From positions 1 through 64,000 of the forward strand of contig CAZQIV010000019.1 of assembly GCA_964593705.1 (NCBI GenBank): a DNA stretch of 64,000 nucleotides. Reading direction: 5' to 3'. The stretch comes from SABY01 sp964593705. Lineage in GTDB: Bacteria > Bacteroidota > Bacteroidia > Bacteroidales > 4484-276. This document shows, piece by piece, positions 54,233 through 63,249 of this stretch (position 1 is its first letter; the number at the start of each line of letters is the position of its first letter). The notes under the pieces are model-generated. The model saw nothing but the letters and a program-made list of their open reading frames with translations, did no database searches and was not told the origin of the DNA. A program made the position numbers and the translations under genes.

Positions 54233-54342
54233 GACCCCATCCCCGGCCCTTCCCCTATAGGAGAAGGGAGACCAGCCGCACAAGCCACTGCAGCGGTCAG
54301 TGCGACGGCATCCTCCACCTTCAGGGGGAGTTAGAGGGGGTC
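54233..54342. repeat. palindromic element, second copy
   Basis: The element runs from GACCCCATCCCC to GTTAGAGGGGGTC and contains the inner hairpins TTCCCCTATAGGAGAAGG-like and CACCTTCAGGGGGAG. It matches the arrangement of the element at 46187-46295. The apparent N-terminal extension of the flavoprotein frame (54300-54425) is translated repeat, not gene. Confidence 0.75.
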
Positions 54343-54425
54343 TTAGATTACGGCCATTTTATTGGGGACTGATAAAACATCTAAATAATTACAAAACAAG
54401 AACCAAAAGAAAAGGATTAATTAAG

Positions 54426-56174
54426 ATGTCATCAAAGATGAAAAATATGTCGCGACGTAAATTTGTGAAAATGGCCGGGGGAGCTGCAGGCCTGGCTTCT
54501 GTTACCGCCATGGGAATTCCTCTGGGTTGGGCTGCCAACAAATCGGAAGTTAATATGGATATGATTGGAAAACAGGAAAACGAGACGGATGTGTTGGTTA
54601 TCGGTGGCGGAATGGCCGGATTGTTTGCAAGTGTTAAAGCGCATGATGCCGGAGCTCGTGTAATGATGGTTTCGAAAGGACGACTGGGATCTTCAGGCCA
54701 AACACCTTTTGCAAAAGGAATGTTTGCCTACGATGCAAACGAGGAAGACATGAGCCTTGATGAGTTTGTGGACACCGTTTCACGTTCTGCAATGAATTCG
54801 AACAACCGTGTTTATACCCGGCAAATGGCGGAGCATTCCTTAGCCCGTGTAAACGAACTCAGGGATTGGGGATTTTTTGATTTAACACTCTGCCACAATA
54901 GCTTTATCAAACCCATCAACGAAAGAAATATTCCGGTAATTGAACGTATGCATGTTACACATCTCATCAAAGAAAATGGTAAAATTGCCGGTGCTGCCGG
55001 ATTTAGCCTCGACGAAGAGAAAGTTTATTTTTTCAAAGCCAAAAGTGTGATTCTTTGTACCGGTGCAGGTGGTTTTAAACCCAACGGATTTCCCATCTGC
55101 GATCTTACTCACGATGGAACTATCATGGCCTATAATATTGGAGCCAAAGTAACGGGCAAAGAGTGGAACGATGGGCATCCTGGTCAGGCCACCAATGCCG
55201 CCGATTGTTATGATGGCTGGCATGGTACATTTGCACAAAAACCATCCACAACAAAAGTTGAAGTACATCACGATTTGGGTATGGATTTAAATTATATGGC
55301 TTATGTTTCGGGGAATCCGGTTCAAATGAGGGGCCCCGGCATGGAAAATGCCACCGCTATAAGTGGAGGGCCATACCGGCCGGAAGAATTTAGTCATTCC
55401 GAACCTCCACAAGGGGAACACGGCTCAGAGGATGGAGGTCCACCGCCCAAAAGAAAAGGCCCCAAAGACGGAGGTCCTCCCGGCATGGGTGGAATTTCTG
55501 TAGGTGGATCTTCGGCCGGTTTAGCCATACATAAATCTGAAGGATTGGTTCCCATCAACGAAAAATGCGAATCGAATATCCCGGGTTTATACGCTGCCGG
55601 CGATGCCTTGGGTTCATACATGAGTGGAGCTATCTATACACAAATTGGGTCTTCGTTGGCTGGTTCGGCGGTGCAAGGAGCTGTTGCCGCAGAAGCTGCC
55701 GCAGAATATTGCAATAGTATTGAAATGCCAATCCTAAGCAAAGCAAAACTGAACGATATTGAGGAAGAGATTCTGGCTCCGTTAAAACGAGAAGCGGGAT
55801 ACAGTCCGGCTTGGGTAACGCAAACCCTTCAAGGGATTATAATTCCAAATTTTGTTCTTTACATCAAAAAAGAAAACATGCTCAACGCTGCCCTGGCTTA
55901 TGTTGAAGAATTAAGAGATCATAATATGCCCATGCTCAGGGCTGCTGATATGCACGAACTCAGGCTGGCACACGAAACAGCCAATATGATTATCAGTGCC
56001 GAGATGAAGCTCAAAGCTTCCATCATGCGCACAGAAAGCCGGTGTAGTCATTACCGCCTGGATTATCCGGAAATGGATAACGAAAACTGGCAGGCCTGGA
56101 TCAACATATTCAAAGGAGAGGATGGCGAAATGCGGTTTGAAAAGCAGGCCTTTGGTACCTGGCCACAATCATAG
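54426..56174 (+). CDS. Tat-exported FAD-binding fumarate-reductase-like flavoprotein
   Basis: A 582-residue protein. A Tat signal is clear: 'MSSKMKNMSRRKFVKMAGGA' (S-R-R-K-F-V-K), with a hydrophobic stretch to 'AMGIPLGWA'. The Rossmann motif 'DVLVIGGGMAGLFASVKAHD' and the later 'SNIPGLYAAGDALG' define the FAD_binding_2 / succinate dehydrogenase-fumarate reductase flavoprotein family, as in AprA and urocanate or fumarate reductases. A Pro/Gly-rich insertion at about residues 320-360 ('SEDGGPPPKRKGPKDGGPPG') is unusual. The enzyme probably acts in the periplasm with electrons from the ferredoxin and membrane protein genes just upstream. The substrate is unknown. Confidence 0.88.
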   Translation: MSSKMKNMSRRKFVKMAGGAAGLASVTAMGIPLGWAANKSEVNMDMIGKQENETDVLVIGGGMAGLFASVKAHDAGARVMMVSKGRLGSSGQTPFAKGMFAYDANEEDMSLDEFVDTVSRSAMNSNNRVYTRQMAEHSLARVNELRDWGFFDLTLCHNSFIKPINERNIPVIERMHVTHLIKENGKIAGAAGFSLDEEKVYFFKAKSVILCTGAGGFKPNGFPICDLTHDGTIMAYNIGAKVTGKEWNDGHPGQATNAADCYDGWHGTFAQKPSTTKVEVHHDLGMDLNYMAYVSGNPVQMRGPGMENATAISGGPYRPEEFSHSEPPQGEHGSEDGGPPPKRKGPKDGGPPGMGGISVGGSSAGLAIHKSEGLVPINEKCESNIPGLYAAGDALGSYMSGAIYTQIGSSLAGSAVQGAVAAEAAAEYCNSIEMPILSKAKLNDIEEEILAPLKREAGYSPAWVTQTLQGIIIPNFVLYIKKENMLNAALAYVEELRDHNMPMLRAADMHELRLAHETANMIISAEMKLKASIMRTESRCSHYRLDYPEMDNENWQAWINIFKGEDGEMRFEKQAFGTWPQS

Positions 56175-56226
56175 AAACTGTTTTTAACCGTGGTGTTGAA
56201 TTCGTAAAATCAACAGTTTTATCAGT

Positions 56227-56661
56227 TTATTCTTCTTCAGCCAGTTTCTTTATTTGTTCGAGCATTCCACCCAAACCTTTTTCTGTGTGGCACTTTCCCC
56301 CATCACTTGCAAAGCCTTGCTGTGTCCAGGTAAATTTTACCTTATCAACGCTAATTTCTTCGATTGAATATTTTACCAGGGAATAGTTTTCGGCTTTGTC
56401 TTCGAGCCCCGAAAAACCACTCCAATAGTTGTATTTCAACACTTCGTTTTCAAGACATTCTAAAACATTGCCCTTGTCTTTGTATTGCTGTCCATTGTAT
56501 TCACCCTGAAACAATATTGGGCTACCAACTTTCCAGTCTGTGATGGTTTCGGTGCCAAACAAATAAACCTTGATTTTTTCGGGCTTCGTTAAAACTTCCC
56601 ACACTTTTTTAGTTGTTGCATTGATTACGATACTTTTTGAGGCGATCAAATTTTTATCCAT
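56227..56661 (-). CDS. SRPBCC (AHSA1/START-like) domain protein
   Basis: A 144-residue cytoplasmic protein beginning 'MDKNLIASKSIVINATTKKV'; the 8 codons upstream are probably not translated. It has the Bet v 1-like cavity fold of the Activator-of-Hsp90 homologue family: 'VWEVLTKPEKIKVYLFGTET', 'GSPILFQGEYNG', 'KFTWTQQGFASDGG', C-terminal helix 'GGMLEQIKKLAEE'. These proteins bind hydrophobic ligands; no specific role can be given. It is convergent with the flavoprotein gene. Confidence 0.88.
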   Translation of the reverse strand: MDKNLIASKSIVINATTKKVWEVLTKPEKIKVYLFGTETITDWKVGSPILFQGEYNGQQYKDKGNVLECLENEVLKYNYWSGFSGLEDKAENYSLVKYSIEEISVDKVKFTWTQQGFASDGGKCHTEKGLGGMLEQIKKLAEEE

Positions 56662-56793
56662 TGCGTAGATATTTATGTATAACACGTATTCATTTGTTGT
56701 TAGATGCAGTCATTATGAAAAATATTTTAAGCAGTGTCACCAAACCCTATTGAAGAAAGAAATGCAATTCCGTCTTAATGGGCGATTAACTTC

Positions 56794-57570
56794 CTACATT
56801 GAGGCATGCATTCTATCCACAGTCTTACTCATTTGCTTTAAAATAAAACCCGGAAAATAACGACTCATAAACTTCAATTGACTGGACTGCCCCGGGCATA
56901 TTTCATATTTATCTTTTGAAAAGCCCTTTAAAAAATCTGCTACCATAGCCTGAACTTTCATGGTTGATATGCCTTTCATATCTTCTTCATTAGCATCGGC
57001 AAGCAACTCCGTTTCAGTAGCCGGAGGAGCCAATTCAAACACTTTGACACTTGTGTTTCTTAATTGCTCTCTCAGCGATAAGGTATATGAATGGAGCGCC
57101 GCTTTGCTTGCACAATATACCGGTGAAATTGGCAAAGGAACATAAGCCAGCCCGGAACTAACTGTAACGGTAGCAGAATTTTTATTTCCTTTTAGCATTG
57201 GCAGAAAAGCATCATTCATCAAAATGGTTCCTTTTACATTGATGTCAATTTCTTTTGTTAATTCACTTGCTGACAATTTATGATCTTGCAAATTGATTGT
57301 GGACATGATGCCTGCATTGTTAATCAAAATATTAAGATCGGGGAATTCTTTTTTAGCTTGCTGATACAGCCTCTTAATATCATCCGGTTTGCTAATATCG
57401 CTTTTAATGGTAAATACGCCTTTCAGTGTATCTTGTGCTTTTTGAAGCCTTTTTTCATTGCGTCCGGTTATAATGACTTTATTGTTTTTCTTTCTAAATT
57501 CTTTAGCCATCTCAAAGCCAATACCGCTTGAGCCGCCAGTTATTAGGATTGTATTTCCGCTTAGATTCAT
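56794..57570 (-). CDS. short-chain dehydrogenase (DltE-like)
   Basis: A 258-residue SDR with 'ILITGGSSGIGFEMAKEFRK' (TGxxxGIG), 'NILINNAGIM', catalytic 'VSSGLAYVPLPISPVYCASKAAL' (Ser, Y-x-x-x-K) and the loop 'FELAPPATETEL'. This last motif and size match DltE-like SDRs, often annotated with D-alanine esterification of teichoic acids, which a Bacteroidota cell does not make; the real substrate is not known. Single gene, NAD(P)H-dependent by family. Confidence 0.88.
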   Translation of the reverse strand: MNLSGNTILITGGSSGIGFEMAKEFRKKNNKVIITGRNEKRLQKAQDTLKGVFTIKSDISKPDDIKRLYQQAKKEFPDLNILINNAGIMSTINLQDHKLSASELTKEIDINVKGTILMNDAFLPMLKGNKNSATVTVSSGLAYVPLPISPVYCASKAALHSYTLSLREQLRNTSVKVFELAPPATETELLADANEEDMKGISTMKVQAMVADFLKGFSKDKYEICPGQSSQLKFMSRYFPGFILKQMSKTVDRMHASM

Positions 57571-57673
57571 GATTTTCTATCTTTTTTTATTAGTAGTTAA
57601 AAAACGTTGAACAAATTGGATTGTTCACTTATTGACGCCCTAAATCGTTTTACCCCACGAACTATCTGAACTT

Positions 57674-57835
57674 TTATAGTTTTGTGGCAATAGCCAGCTG
57701 GCAGAGCAAGATTATTGTGGCGGCGTCGTGCCAGTCAGTGATGAATTGATCGACTTGTTTTTCCTTTTTCGTTTGCTGGGCAAGAATTTGAAGTGAAACA
57801 ATTATGCAGATGAATAGAATGAGGGCTTTTTTCAT
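57674..57835 (-). pseudogene. truncated SnoaL/NTF2-like secreted protein
   Basis: 'MKKALILFICIIVSLQILAQ' is a signal peptide, followed by 'VDQFITDWHDAA', the opening helix of SnoaL-like/NTF2-fold proteins, after which the frame runs into unrelated residues and stops. About 100 residues of the fold are missing. No downstream continuation seen. Confidence 0.55.
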
Positions 57836-58015
57836 AATATGCAGTTTTAAAATTCGCTGGCCATTAACCACAGCACATAAGGATGGGTTTGTAGCCTTAT
57901 TATTAAGGAAGGTTACAATCTCATTAAAATACGGTCTTGATTAACGGACATACACAACTTCTGAAGCTGAAGAAATATTCTCCACAGGAAAACTATTAAT
58001 CCACAAACCTAGTGC

Positions 58016-60118
58016 TTATTTACCTTCCCTTATTGATTCTCTTTTGTCAAGAACCGCTTCTTTAAATAATTTACGCTCTTCTTTACTGAATTTGAAAATA
58101 TCATTTTTTTCTTTATTCTTTAAATAAGATACGCCTATCTTGAACATTTTTAGAGGAATTATACTTTCCTCATATTCAGCGAGTATTTCAGTTGAATTTT
58201 TCTCAATACTACGCAATCTTTCTGTTTCATAATCCTCAATGTTTATCAGAATGTTAATTAAGGAATAAGACAATGATTTCCATAGTAGTTTTCCCTTTTT
58301 CTCTTTTAAGATCAACTTAAATAGAAAATTAAAATATGAATTAATGAAAGCATCTGAGCCAAACCTGAAAAGGTTGTAAAAGACGTATTCAGTTAAAGAA
58401 ATCGTTAGTAAATTATTATCAACCTTTTTAATCAGAACGGTGATCAATTCTTTACTTTTATTTGGATCATTAACCCTGATGTAGGTACCTAGCAAACTAG
58501 AGTTTGTATGCATATTATCAGGATTTAGTTTAAGCCCTGCATTAAAGGCATTAAAGGCACTATCAACTTCTGCAACTTTCAAAAAGGTCAATCCTAAACT
58601 ATTATAATACCAATCATTCTTTGGGTTATTATCGATTGCCTTTTGATAGTTCTTAATTGCTTCTTCATATTTACTACTATCTAGTAATGCACTTCCCTTT
58701 TTAAAGTCTTCATAGGATAAATCTATTTGTTTAAGAGTACCCGTATCGGGAGTATGGATTATGTTATCTAATTCAATATAATTTTCGATTTTAGCAAAAA
58801 TCTGATGGGCAAAAGAAATTTTCTCCTGTTCGGACTCACTTAAAGCAAGGTGGTACATCCGGGCTTCATTTTCGTATTTGTTTTTTTCTTCTTCATCCTG
58901 AAACTTAGCCCCATATCTAAACTTTAAGTACTGCACCTTTATAACCTGCTTGTCGTAATAATCACTTAAAAAGTCAACAAATAGTTTAGATATGCCATCC
59001 GGATTATCACTAATTTCAAAACAAATACGCATTAATGGTTCTTTCAACTCATAAAAAACATCTTTGCCGGACTTATTCTTATCTATCATTCCTTTTTCAA
59101 AAAGCAAAGAAAGTTGTTTACTTATAACATTGGGTTCAATAAAACATGCAATGGCAATTTCTTTCCCTCCTATAGCCCTGCGGTTCAGGCTAAGGTGTTT
59201 TACAATTTTTTGTTGTTGCGGTGGCAGGACGTTTATAAACTGTTCATAATACGGTTTCAGATCGTTCATTACTTTTATAAAAATACCCGAAAGTTCAGAT
59301 TTGAAATCAGCTTTTAGAAAAGAGTAAAAAGCAACAAGTAAGCGATGATTACCTTCTGTAAGTTCATAAATGGCTTTTAGTTTACCCTCATATTCTTGTT
59401 TACCTATTTCATTCACTAATTCTACTTTACCCTCCGTTATTGCTATTGCTTTTAAGAAACTGACCGTTTCGTCAAAATCTAATTTTTTAAGTTGATAAAC
59501 ATTGAAGAAGTTATAAAATGGACTTTTACTATCTTGCAGGTTTGCAATAAGGTTTTGGCTGGTAGCAATAATACTCAGGTTATTGTATTGATGGATAAAA
59601 TCACGAAGGCTTCTTTGCCCTTTAAGCCCAAGTGAAGCTAAGATTTTATCAAAGTTTTCGATTAAAAGGAATGTTATTCGTTTTTTCGCAAAATTCAATA
59701 GTATGTTCTTAACAAAAATCTCTCTTGTGTTAATGTCTTTAATTAAAGAAGCTTCAATAATCTGAGCTTCTAGGGCCTCACTGCCTATTTCGCTATACCT
59801 TACAAAGGACCTTATTATGCTTACCATCAAGTCTGTAAAATTGTTGATCCCAACTTCATCTTCAGACATATAAGCAATCACCAATTTATTAGATATATTT
59901 CTGTTCTTTTTCAAGCGGTGATACAGAACTTTAATAATATGTGTTTTACCACTACCTCTTGGAGCAATTATAAGTGATTGATAAGTAGTTAAATTTTCTG
60001 TTTTGCTTATGCAATTTTTCTCAATTTCATCAACCGTCTTTGTTCTTTCGGTTAATGTTTTTTCAAGTATTTCAGGCTTAACGCTTTTTGCCCCAAAAGT
60101 TAAAAGTGAGTTTATCAT
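58016..60118 (-). CDS. STAND-like ATPase with winged-helix and TPR C-terminus
   Basis: A 700-residue protein. P-loop at residues 53-60 (PRGSGKTH), Walker B-like 'RITFLLIENFDKIL' at about 155, and sensor-like 'LSIIATSQNLIANLQDS'. A winged helix-like region follows (about 310-370; 'LPPQQQKIVKHLSLNRRAIGGKEIA', 'LLFEKGMIDKNK'), then TPR units around 470-530 ('ALLDSSKYEEAIKNYQKAID', 'YNSLGLTFLKVAEVDSAFNA'). This order is like STAND NTPases, which often act as sensors in conflict or stress pathways. It is 10 bases after the partner ATPase gene. No toxic effector domain was recognised. Confidence 0.75.
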   Translation of the reverse strand: MINSLLTFGAKSVKPEILEKTLTERTKTVDEIEKNCISKTENLTTYQSLIIAPRGSGKTHIIKVLYHRLKKNRNISNKLVIAYMSEDEVGINNFTDLMVSIIRSFVRYSEIGSEALEAQIIEASLIKDINTREIFVKNILLNFAKKRITFLLIENFDKILASLGLKGQRSLRDFIHQYNNLSIIATSQNLIANLQDSKSPFYNFFNVYQLKKLDFDETVSFLKAIAITEGKVELVNEIGKQEYEGKLKAIYELTEGNHRLLVAFYSFLKADFKSELSGIFIKVMNDLKPYYEQFINVLPPQQQKIVKHLSLNRRAIGGKEIAIACFIEPNVISKQLSLLFEKGMIDKNKSGKDVFYELKEPLMRICFEISDNPDGISKLFVDFLSDYYDKQVIKVQYLKFRYGAKFQDEEEKNKYENEARMYHLALSESEQEKISFAHQIFAKIENYIELDNIIHTPDTGTLKQIDLSYEDFKKGSALLDSSKYEEAIKNYQKAIDNNPKNDWYYNSLGLTFLKVAEVDSAFNAFNAGLKLNPDNMHTNSSLLGTYIRVNDPNKSKELITVLIKKVDNNLLTISLTEYVFYNLFRFGSDAFINSYFNFLFKLILKEKKGKLLWKSLSYSLINILINIEDYETERLRSIEKNSTEILAEYEESIIPLKMFKIGVSYLKNKEKNDIFKFSKEERKLFKEAVLDKRESIREGK

Positions 60119-60128
60119 GTCAATTAAT

Positions 60129-61307
60129 TTAAAATGCTTTATTTCTGCTCCACCACAATTTCAATAAGGAATATTTAAAATCAAAGGCTCTTTCACCGTG
60201 TTCAACAGTACGTAAGAGGTATCCGTCATTTTTAAGCCGTTCTATTTCTTCGTTGATTTCGAGTCGGTTTGTTTCGGTTGTATTCGATAATAAATTGTTC
60301 GCAATTTCTGTTTCAGTTACAGCACTTGTGTTTTTGCTTATATAGTTTAAAATATAAAGGGATATTTCTATGTTTGGGTAAAAATCTTTAATCCTGTCAT
60401 AGAAATGCCTTATACTCTCCCTACCCATTGTATCATTTAATATTTCCCCGAAAGCATTATCTACCCCTTGCTGGTCAGTATTCTTTGACTTGGAAAGTTT
60501 ATCAAAAACGACATCAACAAAATATGGAATATGGTTTGTCCTAACGCAAATCTGTTCAATTAATTCATCTGATAAATTCAACTCGCAACCAAGGGTTAGG
60601 CATTTGCCAAAATATAATGAATTATCATTCGAGAAAGGCTGAAGTTCGTGTTTATACATGTGGTTTAATGGGTCACCCATGTTATGCCCCTGTTTAGTAA
60701 TTTTGTCCAGCACCAAATCAATTCCTATTGAACCACAATAAACAAACCTAATGTTTCCATACTCTTTTACGTAGGCTAGATTCCTTAAGAATCCAATTAC
60801 TACAGAAGCCTCATTATTACTTATCTCATCCAAAAAAATAGAGAACTCATCTAAAATTATTACAATTTTCTTGTCCTTATGCTTTTCGGTCAGTTTCGTA
60901 AACAAGTAATACAATTGTTTTTGCCATGTGTATTCCAGCTTTTTTAGTTTCACACCTTGCACTTCTTCAACAACTTCTGTTGCTTTATTATAGAAAGTTT
61001 CCAAGTTTTTAAATAATCCTTCATCAATCAGGTTTAACTCTTTAACTCTGTCCAACAAACCTACCGCTAAGTTTTCTGGAGAAGAAATACCTTCAACTGG
61101 TTTATAAACTGTTATGAAGCCACTTTTGCTTTCAGCCTCCATCTTCCTTAAAATTGAACTTTTACCAAAGCGCCTTTCAGCAAAAAGTGCAATTCCCTGT
61201 TTTTCGAGGATGCTCCAAAACAAATTAATTTCTTCATCGCGGCCAACAATATCTTTTGGTGCAACCGCACCACCCGTACTGGGAGTAATTGGAATAATTT
61301 CTTTCAT
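60129..61307 (-). CDS. AAA/STAND-like ATP-binding protein
   Basis: A 392-residue ATPase of the prokaryotic AAA/ATPase_2 group: 'IVGRDEEINLFWSILEKQGI' (entry helix), Walker A 'FAERRFGKSSIL' (residues 42-53), Walker B 'KIVIILDEFSIFLDE' at about 150, and a C-terminal winged helix ('LYILNYISKNTSAVTETEIA', 'EEIERLKNDGYLLRTVEHGE'). It lies just upstream of the 700-residue ATPase gene in the same operon, both apparently driven by a promoter with a TATATTTG element and a perfect palindrome. A winged-helix end suggests DNA or protein regulation. Function unknown. Confidence 0.8.
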   Translation of the reverse strand: MKEIIPITPSTGGAVAPKDIVGRDEEINLFWSILEKQGIALFAERRFGKSSILRKMEAESKSGFITVYKPVEGISSPENLAVGLLDRVKELNLIDEGLFKNLETFYNKATEVVEEVQGVKLKKLEYTWQKQLYYLFTKLTEKHKDKKIVIILDEFSIFLDEISNNEASVVIGFLRNLAYVKEYGNIRFVYCGSIGIDLVLDKITKQGHNMGDPLNHMYKHELQPFSNDNSLYFGKCLTLGCELNLSDELIEQICVRTNHIPYFVDVVFDKLSKSKNTDQQGVDNAFGEILNDTMGRESIRHFYDRIKDFYPNIEISLYILNYISKNTSAVTETEIANNLLSNTTETNRLEINEEIERLKNDGYLLRTVEHGERAFDFKYSLLKLWWSRNKAF

Positions 61308-61321
61308 AATTAAAATTTTTG

Positions 61322-61378
61322 CAAATATAATACATTTTTACGTACGTCATTACCTTCGTGCGTTAAATTTAACGCACG
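61322..61378 (-). promoter_or_regulatory. promoter and palindromic operator of the paired ATPase operon
   Basis: On the minus strand TATATTTG (61322-61329) is a -7 element 14 bases before the ATG at 61307. Upstream, at 61357-61378, CGTGCGTTAAATTTAACGCACG is a perfect 22-base palindrome, and TACGTACGTA-like sequence (61340-61347) lies between. The palindrome is suited to a dimeric regulator acting from upstream of the promoter. Confidence 0.6.
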
Positions 61379-61938
61379 TAAGCATAATGTGCTAAAAAGT
61401 ACTCAATGAACATACATTCAATTTTTTAAAATTGACAACCTCATGCCGCGGTTATGATGTATTAACAGGAGTTTTTTTATCGATAAATTTTAATAAAACC
61501 AGAGGGACAGGTAGTCAAACCTCAAATTGATTAATTATTAAAAACTCTATTCTATATGGAACAACCTATTTACTACCTGTTATCCAGCCAATGCATATCT
61601 ATAATCTAAAACAACTTCCCCCTAATCCGGATGTTTTTCAATTCCCAATTATCAAACGGCCAATTTTTTTCTTCCGATAAGCAATAATGAATCCCCATCT
61701 TCGAATTCTCTATACTTATCAAGAACCTGAATGTCGAAATGCTTTTCAATTGTTTTTAATTTCTAATAAATTCGCAAAGCTAATTTATCTTTTTTCAGTC
61801 GTGCTATTTTGAGTCCCGGGGCAAAAACCCTGCATTCGTTGATAAAATATACCTAAACATTGATTCCTTTTGGGTTTAGGTACAAATGAAAGTTTCTTTG
61901 TTGACGTAAATAATAATTCATCTTAAAATTTAAATATC
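61379..61938. other. intergenic with one possible gene remnant
   Basis: On the minus strand, from the stop at 61606-61608 back to about 61758, a 49-codon frame without a start reads 'RFLISIENSKMGIHYCLSEE' and '...KNWPFDNWELKNIRIRGKLF'. It looks like the C-terminal end of a real protein, but I cannot name it. The remainder has no coding look. Confidence 0.3.
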
Positions 61939-62337
61939 ATGAACAAAACATTCAAGAAAAACAAAGGATTTATCATTGCACTTTTTGCAATAATTTTTAG
62001 TGTTTCGCTGGCACAAGCACAACCTGGCGGACAACAACGCGGCCAGCAAGGCCCACCTCCAATTCCCAACACGAAACAAATTAAGAAAATGGTAACAGAT
62101 GTATCCAAAGAGCTTTCTTTATCGGATGCCCAGGAAAAGAAAGTTTCAGAAATATACTTTGCGCATTTTGAAGAAGTAAAAGGAAAAATGGAAAGTTCCA
62201 ACAGACCCGATCGCAAGGAAATGGAAAAGCTGGAAAGTAATTTTGAAAAAGAAGTGAAAGCTGAACTCACAAAAGACCAACAAAAGCAATTTGTTGCGTA
62301 TTTAAAAAAACAGCAGGCGCAGCGTGGAAAGAGATAA
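61939..62337 (+). CDS. Spy/CpxP-like periplasmic protein
   Basis: A 132-residue exported protein: signal peptide to 'AQAQ' (about residue 27), a Gly/Pro/Gln-rich linker, and a helical domain 'VSKELSLSDAQEKKVSEIYF' ... 'ELTKDQQKQFVAYLKKQQAQ'. The LTxxQ-like repeats (LSDAQ, LTKDQQ) are typical of the Spy/CpxP chaperone or metal-resistance family. The two LTxxQ motifs are intact. It probably protects or senses misfolded proteins in the periplasm; no sensor kinase is adjacent. Confidence 0.8.
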   Translation: MNKTFKKNKGFIIALFAIIFSVSLAQAQPGGQQRGQQGPPPIPNTKQIKKMVTDVSKELSLSDAQEKKVSEIYFAHFEEVKGKMESSNRPDRKEMEKLESNFEKEVKAELTKDQQKQFVAYLKKQQAQRGKR

Positions 62338-62421
62338 TTAAGGTTTAAAAAGTGTAGGATTAACCCCGGTTTCTGTAGTAGGGATCGGGGTGTTTATCGT
62401 TTGTGCTTCCTGATAAAAAAA

Positions 62422-62988
62422 TCAAAGCCATTCCTTTTTTAGCATAGCGTAAACCACATCATCCTGCCAAGCTCCATTTATTAGCAAACTCTCTTTAAAA
62501 TGCGCTTCCCTCCTAAACCCCAAGCGCTCAAGCATGGCTATCGACTTTGTGTTGCGTGGGTCTATCGAGCCAACGATTCTATGCTTATTTAACTCGACAA
62601 ACAAATAGTTAATAACAGCTTTTATTGATTCCGACGCATAGCCCTTACCCTGTTGTGACTTTTCAAGAGTGCATCCTATTTCAGCCTGCTCATCATCTAA
62701 AAAGTGAATCCCTAAATCTCCAATGATATAAGAACTATCCCCGTGGATAATTACAAACTGAAACCAAGTGTCAACCATATTAATTTTGGGTGAAATACGT
62801 TTTAGAAAGGAGTTGAGGTCATCAATTGTTTTGGGTATCCATCCCTGGTATTTATTTGTCTCAGCATCGGAGCGATAGCGAAATATAGACATGGCATCAT
62901 TTTGCCCCACTGGTCGAAGAATTAATCGCTCCGTTTTCAATTCTATTTTGTTAGGTTTTGCCCAATTCTCATTAGTTAGTAAGCTCAT
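62422..62988 (-). CDS. GNAT N-acetyltransferase (RimJ/RimL type)
   Basis: A 188-residue acetyltransferase: 'ELKTERLILRPVGQNDAMSI' (Rim-type start), 'DLGIHFLDDEQAEIGCTLEK', acetyl-CoA loop 'SQQGKGYASESIKAVINYLF' (Q-x-x-G-x-A), 'IDPRNTKSIAMLERLGFRRE' and the end 'GAWQDDVVYAMLKKEWL'. This is the common cytoplasmic RimJ/RimL subgroup; the substrate may be a ribosomal protein N-terminus or a small molecule. Single gene, convergent with the Spy-like gene. Confidence 0.92.
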   Translation of the reverse strand: MSLLTNENWAKPNKIELKTERLILRPVGQNDAMSIFRYRSDAETNKYQGWIPKTIDDLNSFLKRISPKINMVDTWFQFVIIHGDSSYIIGDLGIHFLDDEQAEIGCTLEKSQQGKGYASESIKAVINYLFVELNKHRIVGSIDPRNTKSIAMLERLGFRREAHFKESLLINGAWQDDVVYAMLKKEWL

Positions 62989-63211
62989 TGCTCGGTTTTA
63001 AAATTTCAGGCCTGGTGTTTTTTCTATCCCACAAGCAGTTTTGATAGCTGTAGGATGAAATCAAGACGAACGGTTAAGGTTTTAATCAATCGCTCCCCAA
63101 AAGTATTGAAAAGAAATTGAACCCGGATCAAATCCATTGAGAAATCCACCCCATTTGTTTAGAAAGAAACCCATTCTGTTGATTTGATTATAATATGCTA
63201 AGAGCGCATCT

Positions 63212-63219
63212 TATGTTTG
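63212..63219 (+). promoter_or_regulatory. -7 element of the Lcl/DUF1566 gene (copy 2)
   Basis: TATGTTTG is within a ~100-base region homologous to the DNA before the gene at 44885, and is identical in position relative to the start codon. Confidence 0.6.
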
Positions 63220-63249
63220 TATCCTAAAATTATTTACAAAATTATTATC

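Noticed and set aside
54300..54425. N-terminal extension of the flavoprotein (begins MRRHPPP)
   Set aside because: Encoded by the palindromic repeat; the real start at 54426 gives a correct Tat signal.
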